Source of the DNA: Diplocarpon mali
Lineage: Eukaryota; Ascomycota; Leotiomycetes; Helotiales; Drepanopezizaceae
Assembly: GCA_024741835.1 (NCBI GenBank)
Contig: JAENRP010000047.1
Span: forward strand, 148,794-212,793
Reading direction: 5' to 3'
DNA length: 64,000 nucleotides
How positions within the stretch are numbered: the first letter of the stretch is position 1; each line of letters opens with the position of its first letter. Below are positions 47,962 to 61,280 of this stretch, piece by piece. The notes below the pieces were generated by a model. It saw only the letters and a list, made by a program, of their open reading frames with translations, did no database searches and had not been told where the DNA came from. The position numbers were made by a program, and so were the translations under genes.

Positions 47962-50900
47962 TCAAACACTCTCATGGCCAACCGTTAGCCGAGGGTGTAG
48001 CGTGCTATCCAGCGGTGCCTTGTCGCTCTGCAGCAGGCTCCTCGTGGTAGGCGCCGAGCTCAGAGTGCCCACATGGGCCACTTTCTCGTTGACGCTGAGG
48101 CTGCTTCTGTCGGTACCTCTGCGCGAGATGCTGCGGATGCTGCTAGCCTGGCTCTTCACCTTGGTGAAGAATCCCTGTCGGAGACTCAGCTTGCGAGTCC
48201 TGCAATGCTCCAGGTCATCGTCGCTGCCCGCCTCGAAGGCGCCCGTGTCGCTTGGCAGCCTTCCATGCCTCGATGCCGAGGACAAAGACGAAGACGGAGC
48301 CGGAAGACAGCGCCTACTCCTATATGATGCCGGTGTGTTTGAAGACGCGGGCGTTGAGGTGGGGGATGTAGACTGCGGGGAAGACGGATACGGCGCCGAC
48401 GATGACGGACCAGAAGAGGAAACGGTTCTGGTAAATATCTGCAAGGAATGGGAACCGGCTCGAGGATATGGGGTCGAGACGGAACAGGCTGCGGCGCAGA
48501 GACTTGAATTCTCAGGCCGAGATGAGGATGAGACAGGTGAGTTCTGCGAAGACGGGCTCGCACAAGGACTCGTATGTGTCGGTGTTGTATCTGGCGTTGC
48601 ATTCGGGGCCGAGACGTCCGTCGTAGACACCGTAGACGATGATGGCGAATGTGAGGATCGTACACGTGCCCATGATCATCCCGTAGACTACTATGTCGGC
48701 CATGATTTGTGGGGTGAAGACTCCGTACCTTATCTTGCGAGGTGGTCGACGCATTATCTCGGAGCTGGGCCTCTCACGACCGAGACCGAACGCGGGAACG
48801 AGGAAGTAAGCATGTTGACCTATAGGATCTGAAGTGGAGAGAGGGGAAACACCGATTGCCCCGATGAATCTTGGAAGCCGAGACCAGCGATCAGCAGGAT
48901 CACCTCGCCGATATTGGATTTGAGGAGATGCAGAATAAATTTCTGGATGTTGTCGAACACTCGGCGACCCTCGCGGATAGCCGAGACAATACTGGTGAAC
49001 TTGTCATCAGTTAATACGATTTTCGCGGCTTCTTTGGCCACATCTGACCCCGCCAGACCTATAGCGATCCCGACATCTGCAAATGAGGGAGACGAGACGT
49101 CATTCACCCCATCTCCTGTCATTGCGATGAAGAGACCTCGGCGACGAAGAGCTTCGATCATGCGAGTCTTCGTGTCTGGTGCGCAGCGAGCGACGACCAG
49201 GGGAAACTCTGGGAGAGCGTTAATCTCAGCATCGGTGGGTTTATCGAAGTCCGTAGCTTTGAAGATGAGAGATACAGCGACGTCTTTGGGCAGTATGCCC
49301 ATGTTACGCAGGACGATGCCAATCTCTTTGGCGATTGCTTCGGCTGTTGCTGGATGATCCTCCTGGTGACATGTTAAAAACTGAACTTCTGGAACGACCA
49401 CGTAACTTACAGTAGGCATATGTACTCTAATACCAGCTTCCGAGCATTCTCGCACGGCGGCTTTTGTCTCGTCGGGAGGAGGATCGTAGATACCGACAAG
49501 TCCCACAAGTGTCAAGTTGTCTTCGACTTCAGGTCGCAAACTGTCAACATTTCTTCCATGTTGCTCGGGGAACGCTCCGTCCCAGGTCTTGGAGGCAAAC
49601 CCCAAGATTCGCTGACCATGTCTAGCGAAATGTTCCATACAGGTAAGGCAATCTTGCTTCGCAAGATCAGTCATGGGCTCATTCCTTGCGCCAACACTGA
49701 TTGAAGAGCACAGGTCTAGAACACGCTCGACTGCTCCCTTCGTGTAAACCATCGACTTTCTAGATCCGGGGTTCTTGTACACGACAGACATCCGCTTAAT
49801 GCTGCTGTCAAAAGGAAATTCGGCGATCTATTTCCAGCTTTTAGACTCGAGGGTTTTTTTTTTTGCCGTAATTGAATCGGTGGACAAAGACTTCCAGAGC
49901 AATCTCGGTGGGTTCGCCGATAGTCCGCCATTTCTTGGAATCTTCGCCTTCGGCCTGCTCTTCCTTGACAGTGGCAAGGTTGCACAGTGCAGTCGGTCGA
50001 AGGAAAGCCTCGAGATCATCGTTGATGATTGCAGGTTGTTCGCTAGGCTCTCTGCTTTTGGTTGATCCTTTGCAAGCTTCTCAGCTGGTACATCGAACTT
50101 CAGGCCGGCAGTGCTTCGTTGATGATCGAAGTCGGATTTCTCGTCACTATAATCGAGATCTGACAGCTGCGAGATAGCCTCAGAGTCAACAACAACTTCT
50201 CCTTGCGTCGGGTTGTTCGGGTCCGTCGATTTATTGACAGTCAAGATCCCGAACTTGGGGAGCCAAACCTTGACGATCATTGCACCTTGAGTAAGAGTTC
50301 CTGTCTTATCGGAGTAGATAATGGTAACTCAGCCAAGTGCTTCAAGGGCAGAAAGATCCCGGATGACGACGTTTCCTTCGCATGACCGGCAAGCCAAGCA
50401 CCATCGTGATTGTTAGGAAACTGGCTGAAAGTTAGCCGGTGCTCCATAATTTCGAAAGGATGACAGAACTCACGCGATCAGTGATTCAGGGATGATCGCA
50501 ATGGCGGTTGAGATCGTATAAATCGCAACTCCACCCTACTTTTTTTTCGGCTAGACTACGAAGGTTGAGCGGAGAAAGAGCTTACGGTACGTTGAATTTA
50601 ATGACTCTGAAGACGATGATCGCCAGCAGAATTGCACAACCAAATAATGTGTATGCGAGCTTCGAAAGCTTTATTAGCAATGGTGTCCCCTCTGTCAAAC
50701 CGAACAATTTTCTAGCGAAATCGTACACTCTTCAGGTCAGACCCTTGACAGGCTGAGCCTTGCCATATTTCTTGAGGTTCATGGATTGTCCAGGCTTCCG
50801 ATTCTTCCTTGCCGTTGACGCCGCAATCTTGCCGACCTCGGTTTGCATACCTGTGAAAGTAGCGATACCTCTGCCACGGCCTCTTGTGACGGTGGTTGTG

Positions 50901-51657
50901 GAATATGCCATGTGAACCCGATCGCTGACGTCAATTTCGTCCTCCTCTATGCCATTTGTTCCGAGCCTGGAATAGTGATTTGTTGTCCAGGTCGCTTCTC
51001 GACGGGCTCAGCCTCACCGGTCAATGATTTCTCATCGCAGTTGGGATTTCATGGCTTCAAAAATGCGCAAGTCAGCAGGAACAGTATCACCAGTCTTGAT
51101 AATAACGATGTCTCCCGGGACTACCTCCGCACTGCTCCAAATAGTAATTTTGATTGGCCACAAATTTGGGGGAAACCCGCCTTGGGATGATATCAATCTT
51201 GTGATTCCGGAGAACAGATGCACTCGGCGAAGAAAGAGTACGCAGCGAATCCATTTTCTTCTCCGCCTTGAGCTCTTGAAAGAAGCCAATGGCGACATTC
51301 AGAAAGATCACCGCTGAGAGGACTCCACCTTCAATATAGCCGCCAGTACTGTAGCTCAATGCCATGGCAAGCACAAGGACCTAGAAGTTGTTGGCAAGAT
51401 GGAAAAGACTGAAATGTTGGACGTTTGCTTGCAAGAATCATGGCATTACTACATTGTTTGATGAGAATTTTATACCAAGCGATGCCTCCCTCGCCTTCGA
51501 GCTCGTTAGGTGGATGATCTTTCTGGATACCCGCCACCTGTCTGGAAGTTAATCCGATCTCGATGTTGGTGTTCAGCTGCTTCGCGGTCTCCTCGATCGA
51601 GAGTAGGAACGGATGACGATCTGTCTACTTGTGGGATGACTTCTTGGTTACCATCAT
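47962..51657 (-). pseudogene. ena: ENA-type (type IID) Na+/K+ P-type ATPase pseudogene
   Basis: Remnant of a plasma-membrane Na+/K+ efflux pump. Landmarks in order: NELEGEGGIAWYKILIKQ near the N-terminus, VVPGDIVIIKTGDTVPADLR, DEKSLTGEAEPVEKR, AIAIIPESLIA, the phosphorylation site SDKTGTLTQ (near 50,305), FNYGKK, KGAVERVLDLC, IYDPPPDETKAAVRE, MTGDGVND and the last membrane helices. It is dead: in-frame stops at 51,625, 50,732, 50,329, 49,828, 48,820, 48,512, 48,320 and 48,314. Four stand at family Trp codons (TGG to TAG/TGA) and two fit Gln (CAG to TAG). Frameshifts lie near 51,036, 50,380, 50,040-50,110, 49,854 (an 11-A run), 48,794 and 48,247. The MLTGD loop reads MPT/ED across a 48-nt intron. 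A GC-AG intron is likely near 51,400. C-terminal tail about 100 residues. Confidence 0.88.
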
Positions 51658-54600
51658 TCAGAGGTATGCGTTGGGTGGTGAAAAATTGTATTCAGGAGAT
51701 GTTGAGGATAAATTCTTAGCCGAGGGAGTAGTAGGGAGCTTGTGGTTGGTTATTGTACCTGAGTTGAAGTGCTTATACTTCTTTGTCCTTGTAAAAGGAT
51801 AGGAGCGTACGCGCCCTTATACACGGCATTGCAACGGCACAAACGGCAACCCTGCCGTGACAATGCAAACATAGCCAGCCCAGCATCGGCGACACGACCA
51901 AGAGCTAGTAGATCGTGTGATAATTCTATGCCATTGATTAATGGGGTAGATGTGGTGAACGAGACCTCAAGCCTCGAGGTTCTCGTGCAAAGCCCATAAG
52001 CGGGTCTTGGCTCAACTCTAGCGGGCGGAAGGGTGGCGGAGGGCCGCTTTCGACGACATTTCCTCGCGCAAGTGCCAAGGCCAAGACTTTCCGGCGGCGG
52101 AGGTGGCAGGTTGCAGCACGGTCGAGGCATCCTGGACTCTCATTAGTCAAGTGTGACCTTGGCAAAGCCGGGCCAAATGTTTACTGCTTGGCGCTCGGCA
52201 AATCTCACCAGTCAATGAAGTGACAACGGTGGAGCTGAGCAAAGATGCATCGTCGAAGCATGAGGGTGTGATACTCGAATCTTTAGCTATCTACTCGCGG
52301 TAAATCGATCGAGCTTACGGCTAAAATCTTCGTCTGCGAAGCTGAAGAGTCCAGTCGGAACATTGACTCGGAGAGGCGTTGGAGACTAGAAAGCCTCCTA
52401 GAACAATCACTCACCAGGGCGGGAGAACAACATGCCACGAGATTATCCCACCCGCCGAAAAGACGCAGATGAGTGAGAAGGGCTAGGGCTTTGATGCAAT
52501 TGCTGCCAATGAGTATGCTGATCAGCGTCAGTGGCGGCACACGTACCCGGGAAACAAAAGGATCAGGATCGATTTCCCGATCTGGGTAATAACGAGGCTC
52601 GGATCAGTGGTGATATTGGTAGGCCATGCATGTCATTTCCCAATTCTTCGTCTTATTTGTGGTGTGGGTTCGGGAGCCATGCATGGTCACTATTGTACTT
52701 GGTAGAGCTGCCCTGCTGCTGCCGGCATGCTCGACGCTCTTGCACTTGGGACGAAACATACCCAGGACATCTCTACTCCTACGTCTTGCTGTAACTTTCT
52801 TGTGTTTACAACCGCCAACTCAGAACGCCGTTTCCAGATACATGCGGGGCAGTCTAGTGTGTAACGACAAAGCCTTTAAGATCTGGCCGGGACCAGTGTT
52901 CAAGGCTTACTATCTCTTGCTGAAACGGCAAGATCTTATACTATCAACGCAGATCTTCGGTTTTTATCTCAGGGTCATCACCCTGATGGCGCATGGAGCT
53001 TCTTGTGTAGAATTGGCACTTGGGAAGCCAAGTGCACACTCACCTCACTCCTCTCCGCCCCTTTCAAAACGGATGATCTTCCTCGCCTCCAGAATTACCT
53101 TTCTCCTGAACCAGCTTGGACAGGCGGCTGGGGGGTGAAATACCGTGCTGATTCTCAGTATATTACTAACTGCGCGGGCTCCTCGGATCATCTGCCGAGA
53201 TCACGGAAAGTTTTTCGAGAGGCGTCCTATATCTATTATGCATGAACCTGCTGCCGGTCCTGCTCTGACAACGTATCCCGCCCCTATAGCTCAGCTGATC
53301 CGTTTGCAAAGGGTAATCCCGAGATATTCATCGGGCCTTACATAGGCATGAGCCCTAACCTTTCCAGACATCGTGCCCACGGAATCAACTCAGCCGCAGT
53401 GAAGTTCCCAGTCGATGCCTGCTGATCCTCGACTGGAGCCTCTGTCGTCGCTGCCAACGGACTTCCTCGATACACACTGCCTGGTGTCTTCTCGCTTTTT
53501 TAATTGTTTTGCGTAAGTGCCGCAATCTTGGCATTGATGGGTCGACGAGCTTGTTGGCATCTACTACAGCTGCATTGGTGCCAGCTTCACGGGTGCTGTT
53601 TGAATCGGGGCATTGGATTCGGGGAGGGAGTGCGAGACTTTGAGATATTGGAGAGGAAGATTTGTATCTATGGCTGTAAAATCTATATGGGTAAATATAT
53701 ACTCAGTACCACTTGTACGTTGGTGTAGGTTATATCCTGCGTGGAGTCCCTCTAGCGCTGCACCTAGATTATTTCATCTCAGCAAGCTCAAACTTTGGCA
53801 GCTATAAGCACAGGAGCTCCTGACTACTACCTAAGCCCTCTGGATACAAGTTTTATATCACAGACGGCGATCAATTGACGTGGCAAGTACCGTAGAAGGT
53901 GAATTTGACTATTGGTTGTCGCGAACATATGTACAATATTCTGTTTTCCGCTAGTTGGAACTTATATACATTATCATAGGTCACAAGCTTATTCGACCGA
54001 TTTTTCCTGCGCTTGCTAACTGAGACGTGGCTCGTAAAACCCGATCGAGTACTTCAGCTGGTCTGGCGATGCAGAGAGCAGCCTACACTAATGCCGAAGC
54101 GAGCCCCTGAAAATTAGCGAGCCTCGCTAAAACGGCTGACTTGTTGACGACGATCTAAAATTTAGAGCTAGCTACGTTTCCCGTCTCTATGGACTAGGAG
54201 TAGATATCAAGTTCGAGCACCTGGAGAGCGACCCCATTATAGTAATAAGGTGATACTGTCACATGCATGGGTGGATGTGATCCGCTGCCAGCTAGCTTCC
54301 TGGCTTAGGTTGCAGAGCGCGCGACGAAAAGGAAAACTGACAGCCATCTCCAAACCGGCTCTTGGACACGCCCAGCTTCTGCGAACGAGTCCGGGTACCC
54401 TCGACTCCGCGTCGGCCCATTCGGGTTCTCCCTTACCTCGCCCAGCAAGATGCGCAAGGTGCTTCTCGATCGTCCAGCCCCTCGAACTGGTGCACATCTG
54501 CTTGATTCTCTCGAGATCTCCCAGTCGACTGGTTCCCTGCATGCGAACGTCAGGGTCATCGGGCTTTTGCTGAAACCTTGAGTCGTAATATGCGTTGTCG

Positions 54601-55081
54601 ATGCCGCCGACAAACACTGCCAGAGAGCAAGTGGCGAGCCCGATGGGGACCCTCGTCCAGCTCCTCCTGGCCTCAAGTTCTCTGGCGATTCGTTGTCCGG
54701 CCACCTGGCATTCTTCCATGTGCCGTTGAGGATCACGGTGCAGGGAACTGTAAGGGCAGCCATGGCAGCTGGATATCGAGGCGCGTTGGGAAAGCCGGAA
54801 TCGCCGAAGACGTGAGAGCAGAATCTCAGAATTGGACCGGTGGCTCTCTGCGGACTCCACTCCCGTGCGCTCAGTGTCGTAGCGTCATGTTTCCAGACGC
54901 TCGAGTCCGCACCAAGGGAGGCAAAACAGCCTCCCCTCAACAACGATACGTCGTTCCGTCCCGAGGTGGGAACGCATCGCTGGAGTTTGCAGAACTTGCA
55001 CTCTCCCGAATAGCCGACGTGCTATCTGGGTCCTAGTAAGTGCCATCAGTAGAGGGCCCTTGGACTTCACCTCTGACTTAG
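51658..55081. other. Region without a supported gene
   Basis: Several frames of 80-210 residues occur on both strands (for example 54,237-54,860 and 54,305-54,943, minus) but overlap one another and show no domain, good start context or splice set. The stretch 53,280-53,330 has a tRNA-like A-box only (see rejected). I see nothing I can name. Confidence 0.4.
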
Positions 55082-55094
55082 CTACGTCTTGCAG

Positions 55095-55270
55095 GCAACA
55101 ACCACTCTGGTCATCTGACTTGCTCTCCCTGCGAGGGATACACTGGCTCAGAGCCCGACTTCGAGCCACGCAACTCCAACAAGCGGCTCGGATCCAGCGC
55201 CAACGCGCACGACGTGCGGTCCGCCAACTCCTGGGACGTGCGCGACACGCCTCGCGGTGATCAGTCGTAG
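55095..55270 (+). other. Possible terminal exon, unknown
   Basis: After a good acceptor (GTCTTGCAG ending at 55,094) an open frame runs to TAG at 55,268. It includes CSPCEGYTGSEPDFEPRNSN and a polar Asn/Asp/Arg-rich end, which look more like protein than chance. A donor GTAAGT lies at 55,036, but joining the two does not give an open frame upstream, so the 5' part is lost or broken. The family is not recognised. Confidence 0.25.
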
Positions 55271-58200
55271 GCAGCAGGAGAGTGGGTTGGCGATGGAGAT
55301 GGAGATGTGGGATGGACCCGGGTGAAACTACACTGATAGTCACATGTCGTGATACTATGAGGATGGGCCGACGCACGGAGGCGTGAAATGAGCTGAGAGG
55401 ATCTGCAACGAGACATGTATATCCTGCGTGAAGTTAATTCAGCTTCAACTTGGCGGATGATACCACCTGCGGACGAGGCTGATTCACGAATCGGTAGACC
55501 ACTATTTGGCTCCTTGAAGTTTTCACGGTTTGTAGTAATGATACTTTCTCTTTTATACAGACACAATCATACAAGATCCATGGATCCAGCGAATGGTATG
55601 ATATCGTTAGACTTGCAAGGAATCTGCAGGATAAACCTTAGCCTCGTACAGAGACATTGCAAGTCTTCTCGTGACAGATAGCGTCTGTACTTACCTACGA
55701 CAGTGTGTTCCCTCGATGGCCGGCTCCTGCTGCTTGCTTCCTGGTAACAGAAGCACCAACCCATTTGATACCACACAGCAGGATACAGCCATAGAAGCAT
55801 AGACCTAGAAGAGTTTGATGTCGAAACTGCGATACTGGCGCTGGAACGACTTCCTCGTGATCTGGATAGATTCTTGTGGTTCTTGCTATCGTTGACTCTG
55901 TTTCCGTGCTCTTATCCCGGCCGGGATACAAAATCATGGGCACTCCCCGAGTGTCCAGGCTACATCCCGCTCCGAAAAGCTCGGCAGTGGAAATCATCCC
56001 AGCCAGTACTATCCAGCCGAGCAGCCTCTCCCCAATGTACTCACTATAGAGAAAGGGGCGGCGTCAAGCGAGAATCCTCGCCCCCATCTGATCATCGTCG
56101 AATCGCCTCAGCTAGTTGAAGCGAGAGCTTCAAGCCTCAGAACCAGCGGGTCTGTCGTTGGCAGTCAACATCGGCATCCCGCTCGAGTCCGAGGCAGGTG
56201 CTACGTTTCATTCCTCGTCATCTCTTGCGCCCCCTTACCCCTCGGGCCGAGTACGAAAGAGTGTCTCAGCCGCTCCCGCTCCTCTGGGGTCTAGTTCAGC
56301 TGGAGGGGCACCCGCGCAGGTAGGACCTGCTCGCCACGAGAAGCACGAGCCACGAGGCAAACGGCGAAACACGGTACGAGAGCAAGCCACGATGCAAGAG
56401 AGTGCTTGTAAATCCACGAAATCAAGATCCAAAGACACCCGCCGTGGGAATCAGGGCGTCATGGACTGAGTCGATCCGCCTGGCCCCGAGGCGTGCGCGT
56501 GGCTTCTGTGTGGGAGGGCCGTGTCGGAGGCGAGCCATTTGGGAGTGAGGCTTTTGGGCTGGGGGCATGATTCTCTAGAGGAGAGGTCGGAAAAGGAGAT
56601 GGGGAAGTAGTATAGGCAGGAGTATATTTCCCCAAGATAGCTTGCTGCAAGCACGCATTCGTATCCGAGGACCATAGTGCTACTAGATCAGCGATCAAGT
56701 CCGGCGGCACAGTAGGAGCACAGTAGGAGAACAGGACCAAGCAGAACCGCACGAGATCTAGGACGGATGAGCCGCCGCACTCAATACCAACTGCTCCCAG
56801 GATTCACCCCGTGCCTCCATCTCCGTAAGAACGGGCAGCAGGAAACAGGGAACGAGAGCCCGTCTGACGCGACCCGACACGATTCACTCCCAGTCCGTGG
56901 GCGAGGAAAGTCCGACCAGGCGTTGTCCACGGCTCGGGCTGGGAGAAGAGAGAGGCCGGTCTGCACGAGCCTTGTTGTCGTTGTCGTGCAAGCGAGCCGG
57001 ATTGAGACTTGCGCCGTCTACCGTCGCGCAGGGGAGGAGAGGCGACAGAGGAGAACCTTTCTCCGGGCCGAAGCCCAGCTCCCGTGATGCTCATGGTACG
57101 GGTGCGGGAATCAGAGAGGAAACTCCGTAGACTCGACTGGTCCCGAACCCACGGAGGGTCGGGGCGATGACTCCAGGAGAAGACACGTGACGGCGGACGC
57201 ACGGGACGGGTCGGCCTGGGCTTTGGGATGTTTTCGTTGGCGAGGGCGAAGGATCCTTTACGAAATCCCTCTATTCCGGTCTGATTCCTCTTCGCTTGCT
57301 CCGCCCTTCTTTTCCACCATTCTACCTCATACTTCCCCGACGTGCACATGAACATAAATACATGTACCCCGTTCCATCTATTCGGAAGATGCAGCGTTGC
57401 ACGACCTGATCCTATTATCCCTGCTCTGCATTTCAAACTGGTCCTCCGAGGAGCAGCCGTGGCTTGCTGGACAGGCGCACGTTATCTTGTCTCTCTTGGT
57501 CCTGGCGAGTGGGTGAGATGAGTTTCCGGCGGCTGCAGAGACCAACGAATCGATCTTCCGATCAGGGGAGGTTGTGTACTCATGCAGAGCCCTGCTCACT
57601 GTCAAAAACGGCCACCGACCATCGCGGCCGGTCTGATCCAGCCCCCCGCGACACGGCGCCGAGCCCTCGATTCGGCTGGTCCCCTCCCTCTTTCGTCTCT
57701 CTCCGTGCCCCTGGGCGAGAGCAGTGCTCCGTACTCCCGTACATGTGCGTCGGAGTATATTGATCGACCTTGGCCGGGAAGCTCTCGTATCACAGGACCG
57801 CTGGCAGCACCGCCGGCGGTGGGGATACCCTCTTTTTTTGCTTTTCTTTCCCTCTCGCTCTTCCTCCCTTCCCATACGCTGGCAGGGCGCTGTGAGATCC
57901 GATGTGGGGGGATGTGGGCGTGTTCCTGCGGAGCTGGCCGAGGTGCTGACGATCTGATCTCCTAGAGGAGATGCTTCGCTGTCCTTCTCTCTGTCCATCG
58001 GACACCGTCGGGTGAGGTGGGTGAGGCAGAGGCAGGGAAGAGACGTCGGTGGGCCGGGTGGAGCGGGTGTTGCAACAGCACGGTGCGGGTACAGCACTGG
58101 ACAGAGTATTGGATCGTGCATCAGCCTCGCTGTTTCGAGATGAGATTTCCGCCTTGTCCTGGATGGAGATTCGAGGCTCTGGCTTCGGGCCTGGTGGAGG

Positions 58201-60659
58201 GCGTCGTCCTCTCACCACGCGTGGGGGATTGCCGCGACGACGCATGGCCGGAAGCCTTTGTTGGGTCGGAGGTTGAGGGATGCTGGCTTTCCTTCTCGCG
58301 ATGGCCGTTGGCGGCAAGGCACCCGCGGAAACAGACGGCGAGGTGAAAGTTCCGTCCAGTCACGCCACCAAGCCCCGCCGCCCCCCCCGTTTCTCGTCTG
58401 GTCTCGAGTTCCTGGCGAGAAAAGCTCCGAGATGTACGTGGCACCCAGGATGCCATCCGACTGCAATTCCCCGTCCACGGTGCCCCGCGCCCAACAGCTG
58501 GCAGAGGCGTGTGGCCATCGCCTCTCGTGGGAGTTGAGGAGGAAGAACAGGGCCGTCCTGGCACGACTCTCCCGGCTCGCCCGCCGTCGGCGTCCAGCCA
58601 CTGCTCCTCTCCGCAAGCCCTCGAGTCTTGCGCTCTGCTGGATTCCCCGGGAGCCCTGGATCTGCTCCAGCGCACTCGAAAGCGACCGAGAGTTGCTGCG
58701 TTGGACCGTCGCAGCCCCCCCGTCCAAAACCTAATCCGAACCGTACGATGGGCTGGAAGCCAGACGGGGCCCCCATGTCGCGTGTCCGCCAGCTCCCTTT
58801 GTGCAGCGATCGTAACGCGGGAGCCTCTCGCGATGCCCGCTGTCCCATCGAGCTCTCGTGCGAACCTCGCCGTGCCTCTCCCTCGCTCATGTGTAGAGCA
58901 ATTACATCAGTGCCTCGACGCCAAATCGCAAGCATGGGCATCTGTCCGCCACGCTGCAGAGCCTTCTTCGACGCCCCGCCGACGTAGGACCCCCCCCCGA
59001 AATGCATCTCCGACATTTACTTCGCACACCGTGGTTGGAAGGGGGGGGGTCTCAGATACACTTCAAGACATCAATTCAGAAGAGCGGCGCTTGAAACGGA
59101 ACATCGGCAGGGCGCAGAAGAAGGTTAAAGCTTCCGCGCATTCGAGGTCAGGGAGACTCTTACCAATAGGTGAAACTTGAAACGCTCGACTTGCTTTTGG
59201 AAATTATCAGGACTCGTAGTCTTTCGAGCTTCTTGCCCCAAGACAGGCTCAGCGCCGATTACTTGTTTGCAGGCGGAGGGGGTCGACAGCAGGCTTGCCC
59301 CTCAATATGCTTTGGCGTGTGTGTTGTACATTATTTAATAGTTTATTAATTTATCTACCTATCTCTCAATCTACCTCTCGATGTCTCTATCTTTCTCCCT
59401 CTCTACTAATCTAGTCATCTTTTCATTGACTTCTCTAATCAAATACTCATTTGTTCATCTCTACATCTCTTCTCTCTTCCTCTCTTCATCCTCGACTCTG
59501 TAGGCCTGCAACGACACATCTCGCAGGCCCGCTCCCCCCCCCTGTCTGGAGAGAGTTTCATGCGGGGCGTTCTGTGCTTGCGCTACGGTGTATGCACCGC
59601 GTAGTCGGCGACGAGGGACAAAAAATCGGGCAACGGGATTCGAAGACGAGACCTGGACCCGCAGATCAGACACGTGCAGAGCAACGCAAGGGCCTGCTAC
59701 GAAGGATCAAGATCTCGTCGGACCTTATGCGACCCATGTGCTCCGATCGATTCGAAGGCCTGCGACGGACGAAGCATAACCCGGCCAAGGGATCGGCAAT
59801 CCGGCCGAAATCCATCGAGCAGATCGCAGGATTCAGGAGTTTCGGAGATGGGATGCGAACTGCTCTCACCCCCCTCCCCCCCCTACGCGCCGGCGGGGAG
59901 AGTTAGAGCGCTCGGCGCACGCAACGCGCGACGATCCTCATCAACGACGCCTCCACCGCCGTGCGGTGCCATCTGCCCCCTCGGCTGCTGTACGTCGGCA
60001 ACTGGCCGCGAGTCGTCTGCCGACGCCGTCGATGGCCCATGGGAAAAGCTCGTGCGCCAGCTGCCCGCCGCTCTGCGAGAAAGGCTGATCTTGACCTCTT
60101 GACAGGTAACGGCACCGCAGACCGTCCCCCCCTTCGAGTCGGCGGGGAGGCCGCGCAGAGGATAGACCTGCCAGTCCGCGCATGCGAGCGAGGCCGAAGC
60201 GCTCCCCCCTCTCGACGGTGCAGTGGCATCGCCGGGGAAGAGACAGGCGGACCAGAACCGGGCCTGTGAGAGAGAGCGCGAGCGAGAGATGCCGGGTTGG
60301 TTAACTCGACACCCGACAGGGAGATTGTAGAGGTGCGAGGAGGAAGTCGTGTCGCCGTCCTGCCCGCCCCCCATCAGTCTAGCTCTACCGATACAAAACC
60401 AGTAGGGCGAGCAGCCGGCGGGGATATTGTCTGCTCAGCAGCTCCGCACGACGCAGGCCATGCTCGCAGTCCATGGTCGCAGTCCACGTCCCACCCGCGT
60501 GAAAAGTCAGTGCCGGCCCTCTGTGCAGCGAGGGTCGAAAGCAGGTTTGCAAGGCTTGCGTGCTCGGGCAGACGGGATATTCCTCCTGTACGCCTGCGGC
60601 GAGGTCTCTTCGCGGACGGCACGCCATGGGGTTTACCGGTTTCAACCCGCCGGAAAGGT

Positions 60660-60870
60660 ATCGGTTGGCACCACATGAGGTGATGGTGCGCACAGGTGAA
60701 GCTTCTGCAATACGTCGATTGTATTCGTGGTGTTGTCAAGCTTGTCCCTCTGAGCTGTTCGTAGAGAGCACGGAGTAAGTACAGAGAGCTGGGCCAAGCA
60801 GGCCAAGCATCGAGGGTCTTTGCACCCATGGTCACGTGGTTATCACGTGACCGATATTCTGACAGCGTCG
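60660..60870 (+). repeat. Inverted duplication, left arm
   Basis: Matches the reverse complement of about 61,085-61,280. Shared blocks in order include GTGAAGCTTCT, GATTGTATTCGTGGT, GCCAAGC...GCCAAGC and TCACGTG/TCACATG. Divergence is moderate with many C/T and G/A differences. The arms are separated by about 215 bp. Confidence 0.6.
60830..60852. promoter_or_regulatory. Perfect palindrome carrying two CACGTG E-boxes
   Basis: GGTCACGTG and CACGTGACC form 9-bp inverted arms around a 5-bp spacer. Each arm holds CACGTG, the site of bHLH (and some bZIP) regulators. A decayed equivalent (TCACATA...TATGTGAC-like on the other strand) lies in the right arm of the duplication near 61,103-61,125. No gene start nearby is supported, so function is unknown. 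Confidence 0.45.
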
Positions 60871-61084
60871 CCATCAAACGGCTTCCTCCCAAGGATTTGG
60901 GGAGAAGGCAACGTGGGGGAATACCAGCTCAGCTTGTGCTCGGCGCACCAGCCTCGCTGGTGTGAATACACGTAGCCTCCGAGACATACGTCTCGTCGGA
61001 CAGAGACACCCTCCAAGGAATCCCGTGCACATCCTTTCGCGATTTCTACTCGGCCAAAAGTCGCCTCTGCGCAGTCCCAGCATG

Positions 61085-61280
61085 GCCATGGCCGGAATAC
61101 CAGTCACATATCAGTCATGTGATGAGAAGCTTGGCATGGCTTGGCACTAGCTACTCTATATACTTCTCGCACTCTCAGCACGGCTTGGAGGAGCCAGCTT
61201 TACAACCACGAATACAATCAACGGATCCGAGAAGCTTCAACTGGGTACACAATCAGTTCACGGGATACCAACAGCCATTG
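61085..61280 (-). repeat. Inverted duplication, right arm
   Basis: Reverse-oriented partner of 60,660-60,870. On the minus strand it reads GTTGAAGCTTCTCGGATCC and GTTGATTGTATTCGTGG, then GTGCCAAGCCATGCCAAGC and TCACATGACTGATATGTGAC. Confidence 0.6.

Noticed and set aside
48002..48832. 276-residue plus-strand open frame
   Set aside because: It lies opposite the ATPase pseudogene's last helices and tail; the minus strand carries the recognisable protein, so this is its shadow.
53281..53340. tRNA-like A-box (CTATAGCTCAGCTGATCC)
   Set aside because: No B-box or T-arm follows at the right distance and no acceptor stem pairs.
54237..54943. Minus-strand frames of 207 and 212 residues in different frames
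   Set aside because: They overlap, neither shows a known domain, and a short hydrophobic stretch alone is not enough to call a gene.
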